A DNA stretch of 64,000 nucleotides from an uncultured Tenacibaculum sp. (GTDB taxonomy: Bacteria; Bacteroidota; Bacteroidia; Flavobacteriales; Flavobacteriaceae). Where the stretch lies: NCBI GenBank assembly GCA_947498055.1, contig CANMJA010000025.1:1-64000 (forward strand), in the 5' to 3' direction. The notes beneath the pieces were generated by a model. It ran no database searches. It was not told the DNA's origin and was given only the letters and a program-made list of their open reading frames with translations. This document shows positions 44,589 to 55,516 of this stretch, piece by piece. The position numbers and the translations under genes were made by a program. Within the stretch, counting starts at the first letter, position 1. The number at the start of each line of letters is the position of its first letter.

Positions 44589-44702
44589 ATAATATCTCGA
44601 CACCATTTTTCTTCTTTTTAGTCTGAAAAATCATTTGATGTGACATTCTAATTTTAAAACAACTCATTTTAACTATTGGATACAAATTGAAATCACGGTT
44701 AT
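44589..44702 (-). repeat. Interspersed intergenic repeat, copy 2 (reverse orientation)
   Basis: Read on the minus strand, the segments GATTTCAATTTGTATCCAAT, GAGTTGTTTTAAAATTAG, AATGTCACATCAAATGATTT and CAGACTAAAAAGAAG then TGTCGAGATATTAT correspond in order to copy 1 at 34929-35039. The copies are about 9.6 kb apart and inverted. Confidence 0.75.
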
Positions 44703-44781
44703 AAATATTAAAACTTAAAATCGTATTTAAATTAATCATTTCGTAATATCAAGTCTATCTTTTTTTTAGATTTTTGTTCGT

Positions 44782-46113
44782 ATGAAAACAAAAACTATTT
44801 TTTTTACTGCAATTCTTTTTATAAGTTCAATTCTTAGTCATGCCCAAAAAGATTTAATAAAATCTGGCCCCATGTTAGGATACTCAGATTTTAGAGAGGT
44901 TTTAGTTTGGTTACAAACAAAAGAAGAAGCAAAAATTGTTATAAAATATACCAATACAAAAGGAGAAACGAGTACTACTGCTCCTGTATTTACAAAACAA
45001 GAAAAAAAATATATCGCTAAAATATATCCAGGACCTTTAAATTACGGTGAAAAGTACACCTATGAAGTTTTGGTTAATGATAAACCAGTTACATTTGATT
45101 ATAATTTAGAATTTGAATCACTTCAACTTTGGCAATATCGTATGGATCCTCCACCATTTAGTTTTGCAATAGGATCTTGTTTTTATATGAATGAAGCTAA
45201 AGATGATCGACCAGGAAAACCTTATGGAAGTTCGTATCAAATTTTTAATAGTATTTTAAAAAAGGATCCTAATTTTATGGTATGGTTAGGAGACAATGTA
45301 TATTTACGTGTTCCAGATTTTCTTACAGAAAGAGGATTGAATCATCGTTACAGTGAAACCAGAAGTCTTCCAGAATTACAACCTTTACTGGCTAGTGTGC
45401 ATCATTATGCTATATGGGACGATCATGATTATGGACCTAACGATTCTAATTCTTCTTATGTAAATAAAAAAATAACTGAAAAATTGTTTAATGATTATTG
45501 GGGAAATTTAAATACCAATGCAGTGGGAAATGGAGGTATTACAGGACAATTTTTATGGAACGATGTTGAATTTTTTCTTTTAGACAATAGATATCATAGA
45601 GATGCTAATGAACTTAAAAATAAGGATAAATCTTATTTTGGAAAAAAACAAATCGATTGGCTAATAAATGCATTAGCTTCCAGTAAGGCTGCATTTAAAA
45701 TTGTTGTAACTGGCGGACAAGTTGTAAGTGATGTTGCTTTATATGAAAACTATGCCATTTATAAAGAAGAACGAGAAATGTTGTTAAATCGTTTACATGA
45801 AAATCAGATAGAAGGAGTATTATTTTTTACGGGAGATAGACACCACACAGAAATTTCTAAACTAGATAGGCAAGATGCATATCCGTTGATAGACATTACA
45901 TGTTCACCATTAACATCTGGTGCTCATAAGCCTAAAAATGAAAACAATTCGTATATAGTTAAAGACAAAACTTTTTACGATCGTAACTTTGGTATTGTGA
46001 ATATTACTGGAGCTAGAAAAAATAGAGTATTTACCCTTACCATTTATAATGCAGATGGTGAAAAGGCATGGGATTATACTATTAAAGCTAAGGAGTTACG
46101 TTACTCTAAATAG
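44782..46113 (+). CDS. Exported PhoD-like alkaline phosphatase
   Basis: The 443-residue protein has a signal peptide (MKTKTIFFTAILFISSILSHAQ). An N-terminal beta-sandwich-like domain (about 25-120) precedes the catalytic domain, with SFAIGSCFYMNE, FMVWLGDNVYLRVPDFL, YAIWDDHDYGPNDSNSS and GVLFFTGDRHHTEIS. These are the metal-ligand motifs of PhoD-like metallophosphoesterases. It would hydrolyse phosphate esters in the periplasm or outside the cell. The substrate is not specified. Confidence 0.9.
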   Translation: MKTKTIFFTAILFISSILSHAQKDLIKSGPMLGYSDFREVLVWLQTKEEAKIVIKYTNTKGETSTTAPVFTKQEKKYIAKIYPGPLNYGEKYTYEVLVNDKPVTFDYNLEFESLQLWQYRMDPPPFSFAIGSCFYMNEAKDDRPGKPYGSSYQIFNSILKKDPNFMVWLGDNVYLRVPDFLTERGLNHRYSETRSLPELQPLLASVHHYAIWDDHDYGPNDSNSSYVNKKITEKLFNDYWGNLNTNAVGNGGITGQFLWNDVEFFLLDNRYHRDANELKNKDKSYFGKKQIDWLINALASSKAAFKIVVTGGQVVSDVALYENYAIYKEEREMLLNRLHENQIEGVLFFTGDRHHTEISKLDRQDAYPLIDITCSPLTSGAHKPKNENNSYIVKDKTFYDRNFGIVNITGARKNRVFTLTIYNADGEKAWDYTIKAKELRYSK

Positions 46114-46203
46114 AATTACCAATTATTTTATAACTTGTTTTTTGAAGTTTAAAAAAGTTATGAAAAATAGCCGAAATTAAGTTATGAGTATTTAAAGTAT
46201 AAA

Positions 46204-46232
46204 AAAACCACCTCGTAATAAGGTGGTTTTTA
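46204..46232 (+). terminator. Rho-independent terminator (bidirectional position)
   Basis: AAAACCACCT and AGGTGGTTTT form a 10-bp stem with a 7-base loop, with A and T runs on either side. It separates the PhoD gene from the convergent giant surface gene. Confidence 0.9.
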
Positions 46233-46251
46233 TGATTATTAATCTAATGAT

Positions 46252-49200
46252 TTATTTAAAGATCAATTTTAATACAGTACTACTATTAGCACCTTCTAAA
46301 CGACATAAATAGATGCCATTAGGTACTTTTTTTAGATGTGCGTCTTTAGATCTGTCTAAAGTTATAGATGTACGCTCATTTTCTCGTAATTCGCCAGTAA
46401 ATAATGTGGCAATTTTAGTACCATTGAGACTAAATAGATGTAACGTATAATTATCTGTAATTATAGGTTGCATATGAACAGTTGCTATTTCACCAACAGG
46501 GTTTCTATCGATAGTTAAAACACTTCTGCTTGTATCTGCTTGATCTGAATCTGATACATATAAAGGATGCGCATTTTCTATAGTACCAATAAATTGATTT
46601 TTAGAAAAAGACAACGTATTGTTTACAGCAAAAGTTTCATCATCAGAAATAACTTTAAAACGGATATCTTCTCTGTAGGTTCCGTAAATAGTCATAAAAT
46701 AAACGAAAGCATCTCCTTGTTTCACAGCTTTCGCTATTCCTTTATATTCTCCATTTGATTCGGCAACAACCATATATTCTTTATCCATATCTAAATCCTC
46801 TGAAACGATTTTAGCAGTAAGAGACATGATAAATGGGTATTTTGTAGCATCCACCTGAATACCTCTTACCTTGGCATCTTTTAAATACTTAGTATCTAAT
46901 ACATCTTTATTAAAACTCTCAAATTTTGCATTTTTAAAAGATACCGTTCTTGATGCCAAATTATTTGAAGTTACAACTCCAGAATAATTTAACGTACTTG
47001 GATTCGTCATTTTAATATCATACGATTTGTTTGGAATTAGGTGTGTTAATGTACCTTTCCAACCTTTAGCAGTATATTGTGCATGACCTTCTCTACCAGA
47101 AATTTTGTCATTTATAGAAAAATTATTCGACAAAGAGCGTAAAGCATATGATGTACTAAACATTACATTCGGAATATAACCGATGTGTTGAGATTGATAA
47201 TAACCATTGATAGCAATGTTGGTGTCAATAGGAGCATCGGTACCTTGAATTAACATTAACTTATCGCTTACCGATTTTACTCGATATCCTTTTGTATAAT
47301 CCAATTGTGTTAACGTTCCATTTGCCTCACCAGTAGCCGAGAATGTAGTGAGTTTGTTTCCAGATAGTTCCTTAATTTCGTCACCTTCTTCCATACCTTT
47401 TATACGATGAATATCTAAAAATGTTGTTGTAGGATTGTTTACAGAATTAAAACTAACCCATTGGTACCCTTGTAGTAAAGGAATTCGTTTTACAACAGTA
47501 TCTCCAGTTTCAAATAGTACAGGGCTACTAATATTTCCTGCATAAGATGTATCACCTATGGTAAACGTATGCTGTAAACCAATATATTCCTTACAATGCG
47601 AATCATCCCAAACATGAAAAGATAAATCACCCGATTCTCCATCATTGTAGAAGACATCTATTAAAATAACTGGTTGACCACTAATCATAGAAACACGACC
47701 TTTTCCTCTAATTTCATTATTGAAATAAGCAACAATAACATCGTTTGTATCTTCTGATAGTTCACCGGCAATGTTTACTATTCCTGTAAATTCTTTTTTC
47801 TCAGGATAATTAGACGCATTAAACTCATAATTGGGTGTTTCACAATTCACATCTAAGGTGAGTTCAAAATATTCATATCCAGTTTTTACAGCTTCACCTT
47901 CAGTTGTATTGTAGGTAATTACACCAATATTATTGTAATACTCTCCTTTGTTTAAATACGCCGAAGTAGTAAAATGAAAGGTCTTTTCAAAACCAGCTTC
48001 AATAGTTTTCTTATCCCCAACGGTAACGTTTGTACACGTTAACCATTCTGGTAAAGCTTGTAACTCAAAAGTAGCATCTGTACCTCCATTATTTTTTAGC
48101 GTTGCAGAAAAATTGGTGGTAGTACCTACTTGTTGCGAAGCATTTATATTGGCTTTGTCCCAATTCGTATTATTCTTATTAATGGTAAACGACCAACTAT
48201 GTCCGTCTATCACATTACCATCTACACCCTTTATAGCATTGTTATTCAATATTGCCGTTAATTTAGCACCTTCTAAAAAATACTCTTGAAAATTTATAGG
48301 AGTAATAATAACCTTATTGTTATCCACATTAGTGTTCACCTCAATAGGAATATCTTGCACTAAGTACTCTATTGATAATGGCGCGGCAAAATCACCTTCA
48401 ATCCAAGAAACACCATTTTCAGTACTACCACTAGTATTATTTGTGTAATCTCTAATAGCTTCTTGAAACCCATCTTTTATTAAAGCAATATTATCAAATA
48501 CATAATATGCTCTCAATTCCTCTTCGTTTCCTAATAATTGTTTATCACTAAAAGAAACAATTTGACTGTGAGAACGTGCTTTATTCCAAATACGTAGTTC
48601 ATCTAATAATCCTACATATCCTTCATTTAGGTTGTTAGCACCACCGATTACCAAATCTTCGGTATTTAATTGAGCATTTTCACCAGATACATGATAACCT
48701 GTATCCGAGTGTACCAAAGTACCATTAAAGTAAAAATTCACGGTACTATCACCATCATATAGCATAGCTACATGGGTCCATTGATTAAGTGGTAAAGTTG
48801 CAGAAATATAGCCACCAGAACCTTCTTTATAGGTTAGTTTTCCATTTGTATGTAACCCTATACCGTAGTTAGTTCCTTTTTTAAATAGATTCACGGTTTC
48901 ACTTAACGGATATGCAGACGGATTTACCCAAAATTCTATCGTATGAGCGCCCGAAAGATTTAAGAAATCTCCGTGAGGTACTGTAATAATATCTGTTGGT
49001 AGGTTAAATTCTACCGACACTAATTTTTTAGGCAAACCACCTAAAGTACCTCTTAATGAAACGTTTGAAGCAGTAAGTGTCGTAGGGTCTAAGGCTTTGC
49101 TATAAACCGCCGTAATAGCGCCATCGGTTAAAATTCCGCCTTCTGTAGGACTTGTTCCTAATAATAGAGGTGCTGTTCTAGAGATGTTTCCATATACATA

Positions 49201-52200
49201 AGGAGTAGGGGTGTTTCGTCTCCAAGTTTCCACTCCTGTTCCACATACAGGTACTATTCTAAAACCATATGCACCATCTACCAATGCTTTTACATCTACA
49301 GACGCTTTAAAGGCATTGTGAGCATCGCTGTACATACCTTTTAATTCTTCTGCAGTGATTGTTTTTAATAAATTAGGCGTGTTATTATCTGCCAATGCAT
49401 ATTCAATTTCTATTGCAGTTAAACTATCTGGAAGTATTACTTCATCCTCTTCTATGGTTACTCCAGAAAGTGTAAATATAAAATCTTGAATATCATTATT
49501 TGATTGATTGATTACCCATTTTTCTTGAGGGCTGTTCATCGTTGTATTTTTAATACAAGGACCATAAAACTGCGCTGTCAAATATAAGGCATCAATACTT
49601 TTAACTCCTGCATCTTCATAGATACTAGCATTATGAGTATAATCTAATAAAATGTCGCTACGGTCTTCACATTCTACTGCAAATAACAATTCTAAATCTT
49701 TATACTCCACATACGAATCTGTTTCAGTATCTGGCATGGTAATTTGTACAATCACATCATATTCTTGTTTGACTCCGCTAGGCGAGTCTTCGTCTGGACC
49801 AAACCAATAGGATGCAGGAATCTCATTGATCGCTTGACCAGATACAGAAACAATGGCTCCAAGAGGGTTACTTTCTTTAGAAAGAGAAAGTTCATAGGTT
49901 TTAGGAATACCTGCATCATCTGCAGTTTGTGTATTTCTTAGTTTTACATGGTATTCTAATGTTTGCCCTGCTAATCCATTTGCGATGTTTTTTTCAGCGG
50001 CAATTTCTACACCTGTTCTAATTTGTGTGCCTCTTTCTGCCGGACAAGAACTTTGTCCTGCTAAGGTTTTAAAAATAGGTACTCCATAATTCGGATCACG
50101 TTTTATTTGTAAAGAAAAACGATCTCCTGGTTCATCATCTGATAAGGTATATTCTATTAATTTAGTATCTTCATTACCTATTTCAAAACTGGCTCCCATT
50201 ACTGTATTAATAATACTGCTATATTCAAATTCAGAACTTAAGGGACCAGTGCCAATTTTCACCTTAGTTTTATATCCAAAATCATAGGTAGATTGAAAAT
50301 CGCCACCATTCGTATGCGTATTTGCTTTTGTGATGCTTTCGGTAATACTACCACTACCATCAAAACTTCTAACGTCTGTAAAGTTTTTAAATTTCTTGTA
50401 ATTATTCCAATCATATTTGCTTTTATCATATGCATCTAACTTTTGGTCCAATTCAGAGAGAAATTCATGTTCTTTTAAATATGCATAATCAGATCTTTTA
50501 AATAAGCCTAAAACGAAATCATTATTAATTAAAGCAGCACTCCATTTTCTTATAGAGTTTTCATAAGACTGCATTTTTTTATCATCGCTTTCATTCGCTA
50601 TCGATTTGAACAAATTCGGAATAATCTTATTTTTAATATCATAATACGAATGGGCAAAAGAGTTATCTATTTTATTGTTAACTACTTTGGCATTTGTGTT
50701 ATAAGTTACTTGGCAATTATCAGTATCATATGCTACAGATTCTCCAGAACCAACAGTGATTAAATATCCTGTACCAATAAATCGATCAGATTCTCTACCT
50801 ACTAACACTCCTTCAGAAGAAGTTTTATATTCTATATTATTTTCAATTTCTGTAGCAAAACTTACATTATTGGTTCCTAAAAAACTATATTCAGCATTAA
50901 CTCCAGTTGTAGACGTTATCTCTGTACCTTTAATAGAAGTACCTACACCTAAAACAGTAGTAATATAGTTTTGTTTAAACTCTACTCCTAATTGACTGCC
51001 AAATGTACCCGTATACCCTAGAGAAGTATTCACTTTAACAGTATTAGTAGATTTGGTGCCTTTGCTTAGTGTAACACTACTACCATCTCCAGGAGGATCA
51101 TGTAATACGAAGTTTATAATAGGATCTGCAATGGTAAAATCACTGTTATTCATTCTTATTCCTGTTACTAAGCCTTTTATGGTTGTAATGATATTACTAT
51201 TGTCTTTGATGGCTTGAATTGTAAAGTCTTTGGTGTGTGGAGCTATAAAATTAGGAGGAGCCACAAAAGAGTATAATACCGCATGTCCGTCACCATCTGT
51301 TGTTACATCTGTAGAAATATCTCCGTCTGCTAATTTTAATAATCCACCCGTAAAAGTAACGGTTGCTTCAGGTATCATACACTTTTGATCTCCATATTGT
51401 TCAAAAACACTTGCTTGAAGTAGTACTGTGGCACCTTCTTTTATCACATAAAAATCAGTATCACATGCTTTTTGTAAAAGATTGAAATCACTTTCCACTA
51501 AATCTTCTAACGGAGTGGTAACTTTATCTTCTTTCACTTGGTATGCATTCAATTCAATAGACAAAGGTGCTCTATATTCAAAATCGTATGTTGCCCAGCC
51601 TTCTGTAATATCTATATCTGAAATATCGTCGTAGATACTGGTATCATTTTCATTGGTAATTTTCACTTTATATTTACCAGGAATTAATCCGTCTACTACA
51701 AATACTTTGTTTTCGTTATCAAAATTACTAGCGGTAATTTCTTTTTTGAAAGGATCTGTCTTACGGCCATCCATTCTTGTAATTGTTCCTGTCCAAGCAC
51801 CAATAGAATTATCGCAAGGAATGACAATATTTCCTACAAAACCAAATCGATCTTTCATTTCAAAATCAACTTCGGTCATAGGATCAATCACATTTAATTC
51901 ATATAAATTACTACCTTCTTTAGGATTATAACGGGCCGTTGTAGCTTGGTATTCATACTTATATTGTTTTGAATAGTTCATTATTTCTGAACGGTTTATA
52001 GAAGCTTCGTCCATAAAAACTAAATAATTGTTTTTACCAGCCAATGTTTTCGACAAGGCTCTATTTCCTTTTTCTTGCGCAAAATCAAACGATAACTCTA
52101 AATAATCGGCATCTCCATCAATAATATCACCACTTTTAATAGCCTTTAATTCAGTTTCTGTATACGACTTATTTCTATACTCAACCAATGCCATTGGAGA

Positions 52201-54945
52201 TAAGTTAGAGGCAGTAACCGTACCAGCAGTATTTGTGCTTGCTCCTAAGTACAACCAATTATTGTTAAAAGTAGGGGAACTAATCATTCCTGTTTTATAA
52301 GTATCATTCACCAATACACCTAATGCACCTGCATCAGAAATACTTACAGCGAAAAAAGAAAAAGGACTGGAATTGTTTACTGCGGTTTCTTTTTGCAATT
52401 CGTTGTTGTAAAATACCTGAATTAACGTATTGTTTTTTAAGATAATTTCTAATTTACCCCACTGTACCAATGTTTGCTTTACTGGTACAAAACTTGGGTT
52501 TGTAGCAGATACAAAAGGTTTTACAAATCCAGAAATAGTGATTCCTTCGTTGTTATAATTTACAGTGTTTTTGGTAACAGCATAACCACCACTTGTAATG
52601 GTATCATCTGCTTCAACAGGTGAAAAATATAAACTATGTAAGCTATTGTCAATTATAAACACAGGATTTGAAACTTCGATACGATTAGTACCTAAAGGAG
52701 CAGCCGTACTATATACACCATCTTCATTACTCAATATACCATCATCAGAATTTGGTGGTGGATGAATTCCGTTAATAGCTATTGCTCTACCAGATGGTAC
52801 TGGATATTTGGTTTCTCCTTCCACATAAAATATGCGACCACTCACTGGCAAACTAGAAATATCGGTAAAAGGAGCCTCTTTTCTATAATCAGAAACTAAA
52901 GAAGACTGTTTTATTTCTGCACCTTGAGTAGATGGATTAAACTCATGATTCGGTTTTTTAGCTTTAGCCGTGTAGTTTTGTTTTTTATCTGTACTATACA
53001 TTGAACTAAATTTATAGTAACCATTTACATCTGTATACGCTATATATTTTAGAGTTGTAGGCTGTGTGGTATACACTAAACTTTCCGAATCTATTTTTCC
53101 TGCATAACGTCCTTTTGAAACAGAAGCACGATTGTATATTTGTTTTGCATCATTAAGATCCATAGAATAGGCTAGTAGTAAATCTTGTTCCTCTGAATCT
53201 GCTATATAAGCAGCATATTTTTCAATCTCTTTAAGACTTTTTTTACCTTCCCATACTCTAAATTCATCTAAGTGATAGGTATGTGTTGCAGCCTGATTGA
53301 TGTAGAAATTGTAATCGGTTGAGGTAGAATTACAATTAAAAGGAGTCGCATCTGTTCCTACAGCTACTTCATCTTTATATACCGTAATACCATCGCTACC
53401 AAAAGCATATACATAATGATGCCATGCTGTATCATTAGCTCCTAAAGGAAATGTTTTTACAACATTGTTGTTAAACTGAATGCTAGTGGATACATTAGAA
53501 TCATTTGTAGTGTTTATAGCAATAAAGGTATTCCCTAGTTGAAAAACTTTATTAGTTCCTCGTCCTTCAGCAGTAGCATTTTTGTACCAAAACTCTATAG
53601 TGATGTTATTGTTATCAGTAATTAAATTACTTTCTACAAAACTAATTTTAGGAGCATTAGCAGCAAAGGCTAAAGCGTTACCATTGGTTGCTGTATAAGT
53701 ATTTTCATCATTAACATGATTGGAATTAGATTCATTTAAATTAATTTCAATAGCTACATCTTTCACATATGTTTTTGATGATGTACTTACAACCCCTGTT
53801 AACGTACCATTAGGAAAAATGAATCCTGTGCTACTACCAATTTTCGGATTGGGAGAAGTTACATTATCACCTTCTACTTTATAGGTATACATAGTTCCAG
53901 GTAAGGCATCATTATCTGTATACGATAATTGATCTCCACTTTTTTGATTTACGTCAGTTATAGTACCTATTTTTATGTTGTCTCTGTAAATATTGTAATA
54001 CGATAAGCTAGCTACATGAAACCATGTTATTTCTACTTTATTTGAAAAAGTACCTTTAGAAGCACTTACAATAATTTGATCTAATTGGCTAATAGGGTTT
54101 TGCATTTCGCTATTAATAAAAGCCAATGTTTTATTCGTGTTATTGCTAGTTAGTTTAGATGCAATTTTACCATAAGCAGGTGCACCATCTTGCTGAACCG
54201 TATTTGTCCAATGTGTAGTAGTAAGTTCACGCATATATGGGTTTACAGGTTGTTCTACTGCATCTCCAGAAAAATTAGCAACAAGCCCTTGGTTTATTTG
54301 ATCGTTTATAATGTTACCTGTATAGTTATAAAACGAGGTGTATCGGTTGTTAACTATTTGATATTCTGTTCTTTTTACATTCCAAGCCTTTAGCTCTGCT
54401 AAATAAATGTCGTGATTGGCACCACCTTTTGTAAAATATAGATCGTAATTATCCGCTATTTCTATACCACTAAACGTTTTTATTTTGTAGCCATCTACAT
54501 ATACATCTATAGTATAAGAATTAGGCCCTATTTGATAAAAGGTATAGGCAAAATGTTGCCAAAATGATTCTGTAATGTTAGCGGGTGTAGGAATAGACTG
54601 TGAGTCATTTACATAATTACTTTGTAAAACAACTTGGTTTCGGTATGTTGTAAACGTAAAACCATTGTTGTTTACATTATCTGTAGTTAGTACTAACGAT
54701 TCAGAATCGTTTGCAAACTTGGTCCAAAATTCGATAGTTGCTTCTCCTGAATTTCCTTTGTCTAACAACATAGATTTTAAACCTATATTGGTGTCAAAAT
54801 TAGAAATATGATTAGCATTACTTGGCATTCTTAATACCGATATATTTTCATTTGCAGTTTGTGCTAGCAAATTGGTATGCTGAAAAAAACAAAGTAGCAG
54901 AATCCAGCAACAATGTTGTATGGTGAGTAAATTTTTTTTCATCAT
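46252..54945 (-). CDS. Giant secreted LamG-repeat protein with T9SS type A sorting domain
   Basis: The 2,897-residue product has a signal peptide (about residues 1-29). LamG/concanavalin-like jelly-roll domains lie near 50-205 (EATIEFWTKF), 435-600 (NITIEFWYKN), 795-960 (ITISGFVKPF) and 1985-2155 (AHTIEFWVNP). There is a fibronectin-like stretch (YYNIYRDNIKIGTI, about 310-355), Ig-like and Pro/Ser-rich parts, and a C-terminal T9SS sorting domain (about 2815-2897, LHLFSLNGTKIATLF ... GIYLCRLEG). It is exported by the type IX system and probably surface-anchored, with roles in adhesion or carbohydrate binding as inference. Two small secreted neighbours precede it on the same strand. Confidence 0.9.
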   Translation of the reverse strand: MMKKNLLTIQHCCWILLLCFFQHTNLLAQTANENISVLRMPSNANHISNFDTNIGLKSMLLDKGNSGEATIEFWTKFANDSESLVLTTDNVNNNGFTFTTYRNQVVLQSNYVNDSQSIPTPANITESFWQHFAYTFYQIGPNSYTIDVYVDGYKIKTFSGIEIADNYDLYFTKGGANHDIYLAELKAWNVKRTEYQIVNNRYTSFYNYTGNIINDQINQGLVANFSGDAVEQPVNPYMRELTTTHWTNTVQQDGAPAYGKIASKLTSNNTNKTLAFINSEMQNPISQLDQIIVSASKGTFSNKVEITWFHVASLSYYNIYRDNIKIGTITDVNQKSGDQLSYTDNDALPGTMYTYKVEGDNVTSPNPKIGSSTGFIFPNGTLTGVVSTSSKTYVKDVAIEINLNESNSNHVNDENTYTATNGNALAFAANAPKISFVESNLITDNNNITIEFWYKNATAEGRGTNKVFQLGNTFIAINTTNDSNVSTSIQFNNNVVKTFPLGANDTAWHHYVYAFGSDGITVYKDEVAVGTDATPFNCNSTSTDYNFYINQAATHTYHLDEFRVWEGKKSLKEIEKYAAYIADSEEQDLLLAYSMDLNDAKQIYNRASVSKGRYAGKIDSESLVYTTQPTTLKYIAYTDVNGYYKFSSMYSTDKKQNYTAKAKKPNHEFNPSTQGAEIKQSSLVSDYRKEAPFTDISSLPVSGRIFYVEGETKYPVPSGRAIAINGIHPPPNSDDGILSNEDGVYSTAAPLGTNRIEVSNPVFIIDNSLHSLYFSPVEADDTITSGGYAVTKNTVNYNNEGITISGFVKPFVSATNPSFVPVKQTLVQWGKLEIILKNNTLIQVFYNNELQKETAVNNSSPFSFFAVSISDAGALGVLVNDTYKTGMISSPTFNNNWLYLGASTNTAGTVTASNLSPMALVEYRNKSYTETELKAIKSGDIIDGDADYLELSFDFAQEKGNRALSKTLAGKNNYLVFMDEASINRSEIMNYSKQYKYEYQATTARYNPKEGSNLYELNVIDPMTEVDFEMKDRFGFVGNIVIPCDNSIGAWTGTITRMDGRKTDPFKKEITASNFDNENKVFVVDGLIPGKYKVKITNENDTSIYDDISDIDITEGWATYDFEYRAPLSIELNAYQVKEDKVTTPLEDLVESDFNLLQKACDTDFYVIKEGATVLLQASVFEQYGDQKCMIPEATVTFTGGLLKLADGDISTDVTTDGDGHAVLYSFVAPPNFIAPHTKDFTIQAIKDNSNIITTIKGLVTGIRMNNSDFTIADPIINFVLHDPPGDGSSVTLSKGTKSTNTVKVNTSLGYTGTFGSQLGVEFKQNYITTVLGVGTSIKGTEITSTTGVNAEYSFLGTNNVSFATEIENNIEYKTSSEGVLVGRESDRFIGTGYLITVGSGESVAYDTDNCQVTYNTNAKVVNNKIDNSFAHSYYDIKNKIIPNLFKSIANESDDKKMQSYENSIRKWSAALINNDFVLGLFKRSDYAYLKEHEFLSELDQKLDAYDKSKYDWNNYKKFKNFTDVRSFDGSGSITESITKANTHTNGGDFQSTYDFGYKTKVKIGTGPLSSEFEYSSIINTVMGASFEIGNEDTKLIEYTLSDDEPGDRFSLQIKRDPNYGVPIFKTLAGQSSCPAERGTQIRTGVEIAAEKNIANGLAGQTLEYHVKLRNTQTADDAGIPKTYELSLSKESNPLGAIVSVSGQAINEIPASYWFGPDEDSPSGVKQEYDVIVQITMPDTETDSYVEYKDLELLFAVECEDRSDILLDYTHNASIYEDAGVKSIDALYLTAQFYGPCIKNTTMNSPQEKWVINQSNNDIQDFIFTLSGVTIEEDEVILPDSLTAIEIEYALADNNTPNLLKTITAEELKGMYSDAHNAFKASVDVKALVDGAYGFRIVPVCGTGVETWRRNTPTPYVYGNISRTAPLLLGTSPTEGGILTDGAITAVYSKALDPTTLTASNVSLRGTLGGLPKKLVSVEFNLPTDIITVPHGDFLNLSGAHTIEFWVNPSAYPLSETVNLFKKGTNYGIGLHTNGKLTYKEGSGGYISATLPLNQWTHVAMLYDGDSTVNFYFNGTLVHSDTGYHVSGENAQLNTEDLVIGGANNLNEGYVGLLDELRIWNKARSHSQIVSFSDKQLLGNEEELRAYYVFDNIALIKDGFQEAIRDYTNNTSGSTENGVSWIEGDFAAPLSIEYLVQDIPIEVNTNVDNNKVIITPINFQEYFLEGAKLTAILNNNAIKGVDGNVIDGHSWSFTINKNNTNWDKANINASQQVGTTTNFSATLKNNGGTDATFELQALPEWLTCTNVTVGDKKTIEAGFEKTFHFTTSAYLNKGEYYNNIGVITYNTTEGEAVKTGYEYFELTLDVNCETPNYEFNASNYPEKKEFTGIVNIAGELSEDTNDVIVAYFNNEIRGKGRVSMISGQPVILIDVFYNDGESGDLSFHVWDDSHCKEYIGLQHTFTIGDTSYAGNISSPVLFETGDTVVKRIPLLQGYQWVSFNSVNNPTTTFLDIHRIKGMEEGDEIKELSGNKLTTFSATGEANGTLTQLDYTKGYRVKSVSDKLMLIQGTDAPIDTNIAINGYYQSQHIGYIPNVMFSTSYALRSLSNNFSINDKISGREGHAQYTAKGWKGTLTHLIPNKSYDIKMTNPSTLNYSGVVTSNNLASRTVSFKNAKFESFNKDVLDTKYLKDAKVRGIQVDATKYPFIMSLTAKIVSEDLDMDKEYMVVAESNGEYKGIAKAVKQGDAFVYFMTIYGTYREDIRFKVISDDETFAVNNTLSFSKNQFIGTIENAHPLYVSDSDQADTSRSVLTIDRNPVGEIATVHMQPIITDNYTLHLFSLNGTKIATLFTGELRENERTSITLDRSKDAHLKKVPNGIYLCRLEGANSSTVLKLIFK

Positions 54946-54973
54946 TTATGTGTTTAAATGTGTGTATTAAAAT

Positions 54974-55501
54974 TTAGAATGTTTTTACAATTTTGCCGAT
55001 TTTAAAACGATAGGCATTGCCTTTTGTATCGTTATTACTCGACAAATTCCAGTTAGCATTCGGAACAATCTTCATGGTAAGATTATCATTCTCTATATAA
55101 ACCACTCGCTTTTCTTGAGAAGGATCGCAGAGTGCGATATACGGAAATCCGCAGTATTGAATTTCCCACTGGTAGTTTGTTGTATCTGTTGCTTCTTGTA
55201 TGTCTTTAAACGCTAAAGAATCCTCTTCGTTTCTCATTAAAAACAAATTGTTTTCTTGGGCAGAAATTAAATATACAGTTGCTGGGTTATCTTTAGATGG
55301 TTTTACAATAAAAGAGTCGAAATAAGTATCTGGGGTAGTGCTGCTTTTGTTTACAAGCACTAAGTTATTAGTTTCCTTATCTAAATTTAACACCTTTTTT
55401 TGCGAGCCTTCCTCAGCATAAAATACAATAAGCTCTGTGTTTTGTGCGCTTATTACTTGGCACCAACACAATACGATTACTATTAGTTTAAATATCTTCA
55501 T
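54974..55501 (-). CDS. Small secreted protein, possibly beta-trefoil-like
   Basis: The 175-residue protein has a signal peptide (MKIFKLIVIVLCWCQVISAQ). The mature part is beta-rich and repeats short patterns (VLNLDKETNNLVLVNKSSTT, LFLMRNEEDSLAFKDIQEAT, VVYIENDNLTMKIVPNANWN) that could form a ricin-type trefoil. This is tentative. It lies 28 bases upstream of the giant LamG gene and 15 bases downstream of the fibre-like gene, probably in one transcript. Confidence 0.55.
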   Translation of the reverse strand: MKIFKLIVIVLCWCQVISAQNTELIVFYAEEGSQKKVLNLDKETNNLVLVNKSSTTPDTYFDSFIVKPSKDNPATVYLISAQENNLFLMRNEEDSLAFKDIQEATDTTNYQWEIQYCGFPYIALCDPSQEKRVVYIENDNLTMKIVPNANWNLSSNNDTKGNAYRFKIGKIVKTF

Positions 55502-55516
55502 TTTTAGCGCTTAAAA

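Noticed and set aside
44536..44739. Minus-strand ORF of 67 codons
   Set aside because: It lies over the inverted copy of the intergenic repeat, has no matching frame in copy 1 and has no ribosome-binding context.
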